This document shows positions 44,801 through 54,592 of a DNA stretch of 64,000 nt, piece by piece. The translations under genes were made by a program, and so were the position numbers. Numbering within the stretch: the stretch's first letter is position 1; each line of letters begins with the position of its first letter. The notes beneath the pieces are model-generated. The model worked only from the letters and a program-made list of their open reading frames with translations. It had not been told where the DNA came from and made no database searches. This stretch comes from Bedellia somnulentella (lineage: Eukaryota > Arthropoda > Insecta > Lepidoptera > Bedelliidae): assembly GCA_963576735.1 (NCBI GenBank), contig OY755181.1, positions 5,084,001 to 5,148,000 of the forward strand, written 5' to 3'.

Positions 44801-44949
44801 TTAATTAATATGAATTGCTATATAAATATATGTAATTATTTTTTATTTATTTTTTCTTTAAAACTTATTATCTATTCAAGAATAATTAAAAATATTTACA
44901 TAGACAATTTACAACCTAAATTAAAATAAAAAAATAAAATACCTACTAT

Positions 44950-46146
44950 AGATAGAAAATTTCATGAAATTCATCGCTCTCGCAAGACGGTATCGTGCCT
45001 AAAATACTGGCAGCATTTCCTCTTTGAATGGCTATGCTAATTCATTGGCCAAGGTAGCTGCCAGCCCTAGGATCACCACTGACTTCCACTAGGCGGGCTG
45101 AGAGATCTTTTAAGAAAACCCGCGCCTCGTTGCCCCATGTGCCGAGAGTTTCAACGGCGAATGGAATAAAATGATAATCATTCAATAATCCAGAATATTT
45201 CCGACGTTTGAAACTCTCGGCATTGGCTGCAGCAGCACCTGTTCGCGATGCCGACCCTGATAAATGGCAAGGCGCTAGGGTATCAACACACGTTGCATCC
45301 CATATTAACGCCCTGTCATTTCTCCAAGGCAACAAAGTCATACCGTCCGGTCTCTTGCCATCGATCGTCCCGTATCAAGCCAGGGGGTTCCAAAACAGCT
45401 GGTACATGGACGCTGACAAGAGCCCGACGGATGATATCGTTGAGGGCAGCATGGCGTGACAGGCGACCTGCACTGCGGGGGCACGAAAGACCGTGGTGAC
45501 CCTGATGATCGACTTGCACTCCACAGCGGCAGCGATGAATTTCATTGATTTGGGCACCAATTCTCAGACAGACCCCCAAACAAAAAGTAGACCTATCAAG
45601 AAGGGTTCCAATCGCCTCAGATGGTAACGCATTCAACCAATGACCCGACTCAGGCTCTGCAGAAGCCATAAGACGAGCACGCTGTGCGGGGTCGGAAGCA
45701 GAGTTCAAAAGGTTTAATTGAATCCGTCCGCACAGTATGTCATCCCATGACCTCTGGCTAGCCAATTTTGTCGGGATAGAAGAAACGGAACCAAGCATGG
45801 ATATCCAAGCAATCTTGGCATCGCTCATTCCACTGACCTCGGACTCACCTATAGAGGGACTGATAATTTGATGGTATAGAGTCATAGTGGAATGCACAGA
45901 TGACAAGAAAGCTGGTAAAGCCACATCGGATGTTTTGCGAATACCCAGGCCACCAAAACGAACTGGAAGGGAAGCCTGAGCCCAGCTGTTGTCATCGAAT
46001 TTACAATTTAGGATTTTGCTTAAAGTATCTTGTATAATGTTGTCCAAATCATTTAATGCCGAAACATGCCTCCAGATGTCGCAACACCTTAAAACATATG
46101 TAAATTTAGGAACAAACAAACAGAATTGAATAAGCTTGTAGGCCAA
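44950..46146 (-). pseudogene. C-terminal half of a LINE with probable restriction-like endonuclease
   Basis: Two minus-strand frames, 46146-45316 and 45341-45042. After an RT-distal region (ASLPVRFGGLGIRKTSDVAL, SWDDILCGRI) there is a Cys/His cluster (HRCRCGVQVDHQGHHGLSC), then GRLSRHAALNDIIRRAL. Next, in the second frame, KRPDGMTLLPWRNDRALIWDATCVDT is a P-D...D pattern of the PD-(D/E)XK type, followed by an AESFKRRKYS helix. The frames are split by an extra cgat (gacgatcgatggc, about 45361-45373). The stop at 45042 (GQ*ISIAIQRGNAASIL) looks like a CGA to TGA change, since the reading continues to about 44950. The RT catalytic part is absent (5'-truncated). The exact clade is not certain. Confidence 0.65.
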
Positions 46147-46661
46147 ATGAGGATTGATAGTTTGCAGGCGTTCTGAAGATTGATTGAATGTTATTATAGT
46201 TTACTTTGAATGTACACATAGTAAATGACTTCGAGGTTCCTATTGTGTATCATCTCATCATAAACTTCAGAGCGACGCTCTTGTCGGTTTAACACTCTCC
46301 AGTCACTCTGTGTATACTCAATGAAAAAAAAATACATAAGTGGGTAAACTTATGTGATTAGTATTTTGATGTTACTTACTTTCTAACTTTATTAATTAAC
46401 TTTAATAATTGATAAGCAATGCACTCCTATTAATAGTTTTAGTAACCCATGTTGTTTCCTTTGACAGTAGCTTTCACTACTCAAAAGCAGGGTTAATATG
46501 TTTGAAAGCTTTTACCTCAACTACGATAACTTCATCAACGGATTGCTTTTAATACGCGGACATTTATATGATATTTGTATCCCTTAAAATTAGATTTGAA
46601 ACTTTGTTGTGTAGTTATTTTAGTCAAATTTATGGATAAAATATGGAACCATAATAATTAA
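46147..46661. other. No recognisable feature
   Basis: AT-rich. Confidence 0.5.
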
Positions 46662-46990
46662 TTAATTGTTTAATCCTGCCACCCCCTCCTACCTTAAAGA
46701 GCGTTTCCAATTCCTTCACTCTTCACATGACCTCAATCTGCGTTCTTACCACAATCTTTTGTTGAGTACCCCTTCCCATTCCACCAATTTTTACAGTTCC
46801 TCCTTTACCGTCCAGGCTGTACAACTATGGAACGGTCTTCCTGTAGAGGTGCGATTAGCCAAGTCTCTCCCTATTTTCAAGAAAATGGTAAAAAAACACT
46901 TCCTCTCCGAAACATTATGATATTATTTGTGTTGCATACAAAAGTTTATATATTCTATTATATATTATGTCGTAAAATGTATATATGTAT
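46662..46990 (+). mobile_element. LINE C-terminal fragment (Jockey/CR1-like)
   Basis: An 84-codon frame (46666-46920): PSYLKERFQF, then SFTVQAVQLWNGLPVEVRLA and FKKMVKKHFLSETL*, the usual C-terminus of this LINE group. The frame is intact, truncated upstream by insertion. The AT-rich 3' UTR extends to about 47120. Confidence 0.75.
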
Positions 46991-47214
46991 TTTATTTAAA
47001 AATCTTTATATATATTGCATATGTATTGTATTTATTGAATATTATTTATTTTATGGAATACTATCTGTATCTGTAAGTGTATTAGAACTTAATAAATATT
47101 TAGTAATACTTAAAATAGATAGATAATAGTTTGATGAATAATTTTTAGTTTTTAAGCAAATCAGTTTAATTTATTGGACATCTACCGAACATGTTTTTAA
47201 TCCAGCAAATCTTT

Positions 47215-47350
47215 CCATTAATGGGTTGTCTGGAAGAGATCGCTCTTAGTGATAAGACCGCCAGTTGTACTTTGGCTTTTATACCGATCTTTTTTGTAAT
47301 TGTTGTTTTTATTTTGTAATGTGCAATAAAGAGTTTTATTATTATTATTT
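47215..47350 (+). mobile_element. LINE 3' tail F with (ATT)n end, target of the Dong-like insertion
   Basis: gtctggaagagatcgctctt, gataagaccgccagttgtac and gtgcaataaagagttttatt followed by attattattt. The Dong-like element starts directly in this tract. Confidence 0.8.
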
Positions 47351-47370
47351 CGAAAGACATTTTTGTTTCT

Positions 47371-47421
47371 CGCCTCTCCCATGGCCGAAAATGAAAATAT
47401 AAATTTTAAATGGGAGAGGCG
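47371..47421 (-). promoter_or_regulatory. 3' UTR hairpin of the Dong-like element
   Basis: cgcctctcccat and atgggagaggcg are exact 12-nt inverted repeats separated by 27 nt. The same arms occur in the truncated copy (19634-19645, 19673-19684) although the loop differs, so the stem is the conserved part. A role in RT recognition is an inference. Confidence 0.7.
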
Positions 47422-47453
47422 GTACTCCCCGACAAGAGCACAGTCGGTCGGGG

Positions 47454-50400
47454 TCAGGGAGTCAGGTTCAAGAACCGACGGACGATCCGAGCCGTATCGA
47501 GCAGCACCGCTTTCTGCGTCTGTGCTGGAACCGACACGCCACAGAAATCCAACCGCCTCAAGTTGGTCGCGAGGCTGGTTGGAATTAACCCGTTCGCGGA
47601 CAAAACAATTGGGATTATTTCTGTCGAAGTCACACCCCACATGTCGGTGATCTCGTGAGCCAGATCGAGATATTTCCGACGCTTCTCGGTGTCGGCTTTC
47701 ACGAGACCCTCGTCATGAGGGATAGTGACATCCACTAGAAATACCGTCGACTGCGACCGATCCCATACCACGATATCAGGCTTATTCGCTAGAATAGTCC
47801 TGTCCGTGATAACGGATCGGTCCCAATAGATTTTGGCACGGTCGTTTTCTAGGATTGGCTCCGGCAGATACTTGTAATACGGCAGCCTCTGTTGCAAGAG
47901 TCCGTATTTCAGAGCGAGCTCCTGATGCAGGATTTTGGCTGCTTGGTTGTGTCTGTGCAAGTACTCAGTGTTAGCAAGAGCCGAACAACCGGAAATAACA
48001 TGCCTAAGTGACTCTCCGGGACGGCCACATGCTCGACAGATGTCTGTGGTACCGTCCTTTAGGATGTATTTCCGATAGTTCCGCGTCTTGATAACCTGGT
48101 CTTGTATTGCACAGACAAAACCTTCGGTTTCCCCAAAGAGGTCCCCGAAACGCAGCCAATGCAGGGAGGCTTTACGGTCCACGAAAGGTTCGTGAAGTAC
48201 CTTGTAAAACCTCCCGTGCAGCTCCTTCTCTTTCCATACGGACTCCCGATCAGAGGTGCTAAGTACCTCCGGGGTTCGCCAATCCTGTGAGGCCAACGAT
48301 AAGGGAGTCAGTCCTTTATCACTAGCGACCACCTCTCCCCGAATACTATCATCCGTCATCGTCAAAAAATAGTTTCTGAGGTTGCATACCTCGCGGTTGT
48401 GCATGGTTTTGGCACTCAAGAGGCCTCGACCACCACACTTCCGCGGGATATACAATCTCATAACCGACGACCTCGGATGATGCATTCGATGAGAGGTCAT
48501 CATCGTGCGGACTCGTCTGTCCAGAGCGTCGAGTTCGGTCTGAGTCCATCTGAGCACGCCAAATGTGTACATCAGTACAGGCATGACCCAGGAGTTAATG
48601 GCTCGGATCTTATTAACGCCTGACAAGTAGCTATTAAGCACACTTTTCAGGCGTTCATAAAACTCCTCGCAAACACCCTGTTTCACGTCTGCCACCTTCA
48701 CACCGATGGTTTGTGACATGCCCAGATACCGGTATGTTTCAGCCTCGGAGAGTGCCCTCAAATGATTGGTGCCGACATCGACACCATCAGAGTGCACGAC
48801 ATGCCCCTTCTCAACATGGATGACCGCACACTTATCGACCCCGAGCTCCATCTTGACGGAACCACTGAAATCGTTAGTGATCGTCAGTAGCTCCGCCAAT
48901 CTGTCAGCCGTGGGGGCGTAAAGCTTCAGGTCATCCATGTAAAGGAGATGAGGCAAGCGTGGTCCGCCTCTCCGAAACTGAAAGCCCGTCCCCGAATTCT
49001 CCAAGAGTGTACTTAGAGGATTCAGGGCCAAGCAAAACCAAACTGGACTCAGGCAATCGCCCTGGAAAATCCCTCGCCTTATATCAATTTGGTCATCCGC
49101 GTCCGTCATCCGCTGACCGTCTAAACTCAGGATCGTTCTCCAGCACCCCATACACTGCCCGAGGAAGTGTCGAACTGTACTATCAATTTTGTACAGCTCG
49201 AGGACCCTCATGAGCCATGTATGAGGTACCGAATCGAACGCCTTCCTGTAGTCTATCCAGCCAGCGGAGAAGTTCCGACGGTTGCGTTTGACCAGTTGGC
49301 CTACGACCGCGTCGATGAGGAGCAGCTCCTTGCTACCGCGACTACCGCCCCTACATCCGTTCTGAGCTCCAGAGATCACATTGTTATCAACAATGTGTTG
49401 AGTAATCTTGGAGCTCAGAACGGATGTCAAGGTCTTGTAAATTGTACAAAGACAAGTAATGGGACGGTATTGTGATGGATCCGCGGTAGCATCGCTCTTT
49501 GGAGCTAAATGAGTGACCCCAGTAGTTAAGAAGTTCGGGAGCGTCCTACTCTCGAGGGCGCTTTGGAACTGACGGGCGAGAGTAGCGTGACAGCGCGTGA
49601 ACCCCTTCAACCAGTAATGGTGCAATCCGTCCGGCCCCGGACTTTTCCAGTTCGGAGCCTTACGGATCGCAGCCACCACATCCTCCTCGGATATGTTGAC
49701 GGGGTTCATGGGCGCTATGGGCTCGCACGCTCCCTCGACCGCCTCGAACCATCGGCCCTCTTCGTGATCAACAGGCAGCGACCAAAGCCCACGCCAAAAG
49801 GCAACTACGTCGGCTTTTTCCGGTCGCTGACCCGTCGAAACCACATCGGGACGCTCCAAAGTTCTGTAGAACTTCTTCTGGTCACTCATGAAGAGACGAT
49901 TCTGTTGGTACCTCTTTACCCTTTCAGAATATCGCCTAATTCGCTTACCCCAAGCAGCGATCTTCTGCTTCAGATCATCGATGCGCTCCACCAGTCTACA
50001 GGCAAACTCCGGTGAGTTGTCAAAGACATTCTCACCAGGGAATGCCTCCCTGACGAAGCGCACCACCCTCGGCCTATTGTTGCCTGATCTGAAGCTGGTC
50101 AGTTTGCCGATGAGGACCCTGGCCCTTGTGATACGGCTTTCAATCCGCCTCATCCAGGCTGGTCTAGTTCTAGTCCTGGGACTAGTACTGCCAGCCTGGC
50201 GGGAGCCACCAGCTCTTGTTGGTGGCATCCTGACGCCGACAAATTGACAAACTGTCATTGCGGCGCCAAAGAGAATTGAATCCGTATCCCAAAGGTTCAT
50301 GCTGCTCTCTAAAAATGAGGGCAGCATGTTATTGACGGCCTCAACGACATCCCGAACCTTGATGCTGAGAGGAACTCGGGGCAGCCTTGGCCTCCTTTCG

Positions 50401-51056
50401 AGAGGCACTTGGCGATATTCCAGGATCGTCTCTTCGAGTGCGCTCCTCACCAAATCCAAATCCAGGGAGACTGTTCCCCAATCGCTTTCCGCACCACCCA
50501 CATCCGGCAGGTTAGCAATTGGCTCCCTCCGTACTTCCCGTTCAGGGACTGGAGGGAGAACCTGCAAAGGTGGCTCTTCGTCTAGCGGGGGAACAGCCTC
50601 GCGTCGCAATTGTTCGAGTTCGGTAGTGCTAAAAAGTTCTGAGCGCTGTATGTACCGAACTCGATCCGCCAGGTTTTGTTCTGTGACGGTCAAATTGGGC
50701 TCCAGCCGCAGAAATTCGCGGTACATTGCTGCCCGATAACCCGTCCGTCCAGTTCTTGAACCCGAGGCCCTAAGATAGGCCCGCATGGCATTTCTATTCA
50801 TATCGACCGTCCATGCCATGCGGCGCCTTGTTCCACCAGCGGCGGGCACCGATTGCTGGGACTGAGTTGCCTCAGTCCCAACCGATGCCAAGCCATCTGG
50901 TGGCTGAGGTGATCGCGCAGACCTACCAGGTGGTCGGGCCGGTCTGCGGCGGCTGGGGGACCGCATGCTGCCACGTCCAGCCCCAGCTCCAGACGCGCCC
51001 CAGCGATAGCCCCTGGGAAGCGGCCCTATTCGCTCATCGTTTCTATTCTCTGCCAT
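47454..51056 (-). CDS. Dong-like reverse transcriptase with restriction-like endonuclease
   Basis: 1200 codons without interruption. The start is the first ATG after an in-frame TGA 24 nt upstream. Residues 1-75 are low-complexity, basic and Pro/Ser-rich. 77-150 (RRRMAWTVDMNRNAMRAYL ... VTEQNLADRVRYI) looks like an N-terminal helical DNA-binding domain. RT spans roughly 465-780: KSPGPDGLHHYW (471-482), YRPITCLCTIYKTLTS, WIDYRKAFDSVPH (600-612), RGIFQGDCLSP (661-671), LLYMDDLKLY (704-713, catalytic YMDD) and YRYLGM (775-780). A zinc finger CRACGRPGESLRHVISGC has C1007, C1010, H1019 and C1024. The endonuclease is KPD(1094)...FLVD(1109)VTIPHDE with EKRRKY downstream, the PD-(D/E)XK pattern of R2/R4-type elements. 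All key residues are present, so the element may be competent. Identity to Bombyx Dong was not measured. Confidence 0.92.
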   Translation of the reverse strand: MAENRNDERIGPLPRGYRWGASGAGAGRGSMRSPSRRRPARPPGRSARSPQPPDGLASVGTEATQSQQSVPAAGGTRRRMAWTVDMNRNAMRAYLRASGSRTGRTGYRAAMYREFLRLEPNLTVTEQNLADRVRYIQRSELFSTTELEQLRREAVPPLDEEPPLQVLPPVPEREVRREPIANLPDVGGAESDWGTVSLDLDLVRSALEETILEYRQVPLERRPRLPRVPLSIKVRDVVEAVNNMLPSFLESSMNLWDTDSILFGAAMTVCQFVGVRMPPTRAGGSRQAGSTSPRTRTRPAWMRRIESRITRARVLIGKLTSFRSGNNRPRVVRFVREAFPGENVFDNSPEFACRLVERIDDLKQKIAAWGKRIRRYSERVKRYQQNRLFMSDQKKFYRTLERPDVVSTGQRPEKADVVAFWRGLWSLPVDHEEGRWFEAVEGACEPIAPMNPVNISEEDVVAAIRKAPNWKSPGPDGLHHYWLKGFTRCHATLARQFQSALESRTLPNFLTTGVTHLAPKSDATADPSQYRPITCLCTIYKTLTSVLSSKITQHIVDNNVISGAQNGCRGGSRGSKELLLIDAVVGQLVKRNRRNFSAGWIDYRKAFDSVPHTWLMRVLELYKIDSTVRHFLGQCMGCWRTILSLDGQRMTDADDQIDIRRGIFQGDCLSPVWFCLALNPLSTLLENSGTGFQFRRGGPRLPHLLYMDDLKLYAPTADRLAELLTITNDFSGSVKMELGVDKCAVIHVEKGHVVHSDGVDVGTNHLRALSEAETYRYLGMSQTIGVKVADVKQGVCEEFYERLKSVLNSYLSGVNKIRAINSWVMPVLMYTFGVLRWTQTELDALDRRVRTMMTSHRMHHPRSSVMRLYIPRKCGGRGLLSAKTMHNREVCNLRNYFLTMTDDSIRGEVVASDKGLTPLSLASQDWRTPEVLSTSDRESVWKEKELHGRFYKVLHEPFVDRKASLHWLRFGDLFGETEGFVCAIQDQVIKTRNYRKYILKDGTTDICRACGRPGESLRHVISGCSALANTEYLHRHNQAAKILHQELALKYGLLQQRLPYYKYLPEPILENDRAKIYWDRSVITDRTILANKPDIVVWDRSQSTVFLVDVTIPHDEGLVKADTEKRRKYLDLAHEITDMWGVTSTEIIPIVLSANGLIPTSLATNLRRLDFCGVSVPAQTQKAVLLDTARIVRRFLNLTP

Positions 51057-51127
51057 TTTACGATGAGCGAAGATTCACCCGGGGTTTCACTCACTTGCCC
51101 CGGGGAGACCGTTATTGCTCTATTTTG

Positions 51128-51176
51128 CGCTGAGACCAGTTTGTAGACACGGTCAACACCTACAAACTCAAGCGCT
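51128..51176 (-). promoter_or_regulatory. 5' UTR hairpin 1 of the Dong-like element
   Basis: gtttgtag (51139-51146) pairs exactly with ctacaaac (51160-51167). The stem extends outward with gcgctgag/ctcaagcgc with one bulge. About 70 nt upstream of the start codon. Confidence 0.65.
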
Positions 51177-51185
51177 GACTATTTG

Positions 51186-51237
51186 CATTGCTGGAATGGC
51201 AAGCTGGTAAAAATGTCATCCTGCCATTCCAACAATG
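51186..51237 (-). promoter_or_regulatory. 5' UTR hairpin 2 of the Dong-like element
   Basis: cattgctggaatggca (51186-51201) pairs with tgccattccaacaatg (51222-51237), 16 nt with one G-T type wobble, loop about 20 nt. It lies close to the 5' end of the element. Confidence 0.65.
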
Positions 51238-51265
51238 GGCGGTGGGGTCGTCACATCCCTACGCC

Positions 51266-51315
51266 TTATTTATTATTATTATATATTATTATTATTATTA
51301 TTATAATTATTAATA
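51266..51315. repeat. TTA microsatellite flanking the Dong-like element
   Basis: ttatttattattattat followed by further tta units. Together with 47341-47350 it represents the tract into which the element inserted. Confidence 0.85.
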
Positions 51316-51704
51316 TGGCAATGTATTTGTAAATTTGAATGTACGCAGTTTTATGGCCACCAGTGTAAGACTAGCCATATTTGATTATTCTACAATACTT
51401 TACATCACTCACGCAAATATTATTCCTTGTATTATATCAGCTTCCTGCCAGTAAAAGCCCATTAAAATCGGTACAGCCAACGTCAGATAAAGTTGAATAG
51501 TATTGAGTACAATCCAATACGAATTTCCGGTGAGAACATTCACAAATTCAATTAATTAAATCTATCCTAGTTCAGTTAGGATGACCACGTGACTTAACTG
51601 CTTCATGGTCCAAGAATCAGACAGTATCACAATGTGGAGGTCCAGAATTGATATTTTCGGTGTGATTATTTGTGGGTGAACCTCATGAATTCAATTCAAT
51701 GGGT
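51316..51704. other. No recognisable feature
   Basis: AT-rich non-coding. Confidence 0.5.
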
Positions 51705-51860
51705 TTGTCATATTATTTAGATTACGTGCTTTGGAGGGCACGTTATATTCGCTGGTTTCTGTTACTATCATGGCAGTAGTTGTTAATGTCTGTCAACTGA
51801 CCCTAGACCGTCATGGGGAAATATGGTCATATTCTCATCTGAAATCATTCTAACCAGGGT
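51705..51860 (+). mobile_element. Lep1-like SINE, degenerate
   Basis: attacgtgctttggagggca followed by cgttatattcgctggtttct and gcagtagttgttaatg follow the order of 22256-22565. Confidence 0.5.
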
Positions 51861-51884
51861 GAAGAATCCCCACACATATATACA

Positions 51885-52075
51885 ATATATATTAACTCAC
51901 AGCTATAAACCCCTAAAAAGGGGTAGCCAGCCAATTTTGAAAGATTAGTGTGGAAAATATGTTAAAACAAAGTGATGGGTTGCCCATGTCAAAAAAATAC
52001 TTAAGAAAACCTATGACGTCTCATTAGACACCCGCACGAACTATTGGTTTAGTGCTATTCTTAGCCACTACAGGG
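51885..52075 (-). mobile_element. Repeat B, degenerate
   Basis: actcacagctataaacccct, ggggtagccagccaattttg and gtttagtgctattcttagcc keep repeat B order. Confidence 0.55.
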
Positions 52076-52659
52076 CGTGCATAAACATTATACAAGTTCC
52101 AAATTAATGTAGCAGAATTGCGGTCTTAATGCTACACCGCAGTTGGCAAACGATTTTCTGTTTTCGCAGAAATTCTCAAAGGGTTAGTAACAGGCACAAT
52201 AATTTGTAATGGCTTACATATTACATCGCCCATTTATTATTTACCTAAATAAAAACCGTTGTGTGCTTCGACATTATGAATGAGTTATATTCTAAGTTTT
52301 AACAATGGAAACTTGAGCATAGCTCTCATTAAAAATGTAAATTAAGTCTGCTGAAAATACTAAAATGAAATACTGGTTTGATCTGTTGGATTCAACAAAA
52401 TCTATGAATATACGAGAGATAAGATCTATGACTCGTATCTCGTTTCTCACTTACATTTTTTAAATAGTATTTTGTGACTGGGTGAATCCTAACTAGTTTT
52501 GGTTCTTAACGTATTTTTTATCAACCTACATTTTTTATTAAATAACCCTTGCATGTTCGTATTTATTCGACAAACTACACTTCACCAACATTTTAATAGT
52601 ATTTGCATCACTCTGCACCTTGTAGGTTTTGAGATATCCCATATTTTCTATTAATTATT
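52076..52659. other. No recognisable feature
   Basis: AT-rich. Confidence 0.5.
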
Positions 52660-54030
52660 GTGAACGTAATGACAAATGAAGGAACTGAATAACATATACT
52701 TTAATATGAATGACATTGACCAACGTGTAATGACCATTAGTTTATATAGGTAATTTTATAATGAATGAAATAAAATTAACAACAGAAAGCAATTATTTAT
52801 TCAGATTCCAACTAGATAAAAAATACACCTGTTCTTTTTAGACAGTCACTATTATACACTATTTTCAGCTATTTTCAGCAATAAATTTATTATATAAATG
52901 TTTTAAGGGGGCGCATAGGTAACGCTTTTGTTTTCGCTCTTTACCTCTGGTAATAAACTCTTTTTTACCAGCGCCAATTCTGCCGTTCACATCTTCTTCA
53001 CACACACACACACTTCATCACATTTATGAATAGTCATTAAAAGCTTATTTTGAAGTAATTTGGCCTTATAGTAATCGACGTTGCTTTTGTTATTTTTGAA
53101 ACTAAATATTTTTTTGAGATTCATCGGCTCAGTTTCAGGTTTTTTTGTATCCTTTTGTTCTTTTAGCTTTTTTATATAAAGATGTAATCCTTTGTTCTCA
53201 TTTTTTAATTTTTTTATTATCTCTAATAATTTCAGTCTTTTTTTGCATTCTCTGTATTTCACCTTCTTGATAATCAATTTGTAAGGTGAAGTCACAGTCT
53301 GACCAGGCGAAGTTACTCTCTGACCACTTGATGTGCTAGGCCCTAGTGGGTCCTGTTTATTCTTGGTAGAAGTTTCGAGAATCTTTTTACTGTCTATAAT
53401 GACTATGTTTTGCATTTCTAGTTTGTTTTTCTCTTCGGCTAATTTTTGTCCATGCCTTCGTGTATTCTCTCTCCACTTCTTGCGCTTTAAACGTTGTTCT
53501 CTTGGGCTTAACTCATCTATACTCGAGATCTTTTTATTTTCTTTTCTTCTCATATAGTCCGCATGATTCTTTTCTTTTTGCTCTTCATCAAGACGATGTT
53601 GCTTTTTATTCGAAGATACTGTCTTCTTTTAGCTTGTCTTTGTTGTGCTAAAATTTCTTCTTTTTTTATTTGGTTTTGCCATTGTGACCTAAAACAACTA
53701 GAACACATTCATAAATCAAAGAACCAGCAGTCAAATTTAAATATATTTAATATGTAACCTAATTAATTTAATATGAAATTCAAACTTATATCACGACTGC
53801 ATTATCTAAATATAACATCTTTTTCACTATACACTTCCAAAAATGACTAAAGGTTAGATTATTGTAATTGTAGCTTTGGCTAACCCCTTTCGGTAGTGTA
53901 GGGATTTATAAATACAGATTACAAATATACAGATTAATATTTGATGTCATTACTTTCATAACCATGTCATTACATTTGTGTGATATATTGATGAAATATG
54001 AGCGTAATGACAACGTGTGTAATGACATAT
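52660..54030 (-). mobile_element. Candidate unclassified DNA transposon
   Basis: A basic coding sequence (52987-53685) lies between clusters of the octamer gtaatgac: 52666, 52727 on the left; 53946 and 53966 (inverted), 54004 and 54019 on the right. Longer agreement caacgtgtaatgac/caacgtgtgtaatgac occurs at 52721 and 54011. Subterminal repeats of this kind often bind transposases. No clean terminal inverted repeat was found, so the boundaries are only indicative. Confidence 0.35.
52987..53685 (-). pseudogene. Lysine/arginine-rich coiled-coil ORF, frameshifted; unknown family
   Basis: The main frame is 53553-52987 (188 codons): SPREQRLKRKKWRENTRRHG at about 15-34, KLEMQNIVIIDSKK, then KKRLKLLEIIKKLKNENKG (probable coiled coil, 107-125). 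Reading extends upstream as RLDEEQKEKNHADY before the Met. A further segment with LAQQRQAKRRQYLRIK (about 53650-53600) is in another frame, so one frameshift separates a likely N-terminus (MAKPNK near 53682) from the rest. The RxYRxR/RKxWRxN style is seen in N-terminal parts of several transposon-encoded proteins, but I do not recognise the family. No catalytic domain is visible. Confidence 0.4.
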
Positions 54031-54592
54031 TTTACGACTTTAATGTATATTTACATAATCGGTATTTGTCTAGCCAAGATGAAATACACATTATATATTT
54101 GGTCCTTATAACGTGTCAAAAACGTAAATTTAAATTAACTTACCTCTATCCGTTTTGTTATAACTCACTTTATTAAAATGACGTAAAGTAGGTGACAAAT
54201 CACTGCGAACGTAAATTGCATAGCATAATAATCAGAACAAAGCACAACACACGTACGACTGAAGTGCTAATCGCCGACGAATGAACACATGTGCAGGCGG
54301 CGGGGTTGGGACATATAATAACTTGTTCATGGAGATCCTCTTTTGCAGGGGTTGTCATCGTGAACTGAATGACTATTTTATGGTGACAAAACTTTGAAAT
54401 AAATTAATTCTTAAAATAATAATAATTTCACAGCAACTTTTTAGCGGATGGCATGGTACTTTACCTTACAAATATTACATATTATCAATATATGTTCTCA
54501 AAGATTATTTAATTTATACGATAATTATTTTTGCGTTGTTTGATCTTCAAATGAATGACATGAATGACATTTTGATACATTTTTATTTTTAG
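54031..54592. other. No recognisable feature
   Basis: AT-rich with a GC-richer patch at 54260-54310. An atgaatgacatgaatgacat direct repeat at 54550. Confidence 0.45.

Larger units (their letters stand above)
47351..51265 (-). mobile_element. Dong-like R4-clade LINE, apparently full length
   Basis: About 3.9 kb between attattattt (47341-47350) and ttatttattattattat (51266 onward). One ORF (51056-47454), a 209-nt 5' UTR with two strong hairpins and a 103-nt 3' UTR with a perfect hairpin. The Bombyx element Dong is known to insert in TAA repeats; here two independent insertions do so. Much more GC-rich than its surroundings. Confidence 0.9.

Noticed and set aside
49563..50015. Several 60-150-codon ORFs antisense to the Dong-like gene (for example 49563-50015, 50299-50739).
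   Set aside because: GC-rich shadow frames of the 1200-codon ORF; no motifs and no independent support.
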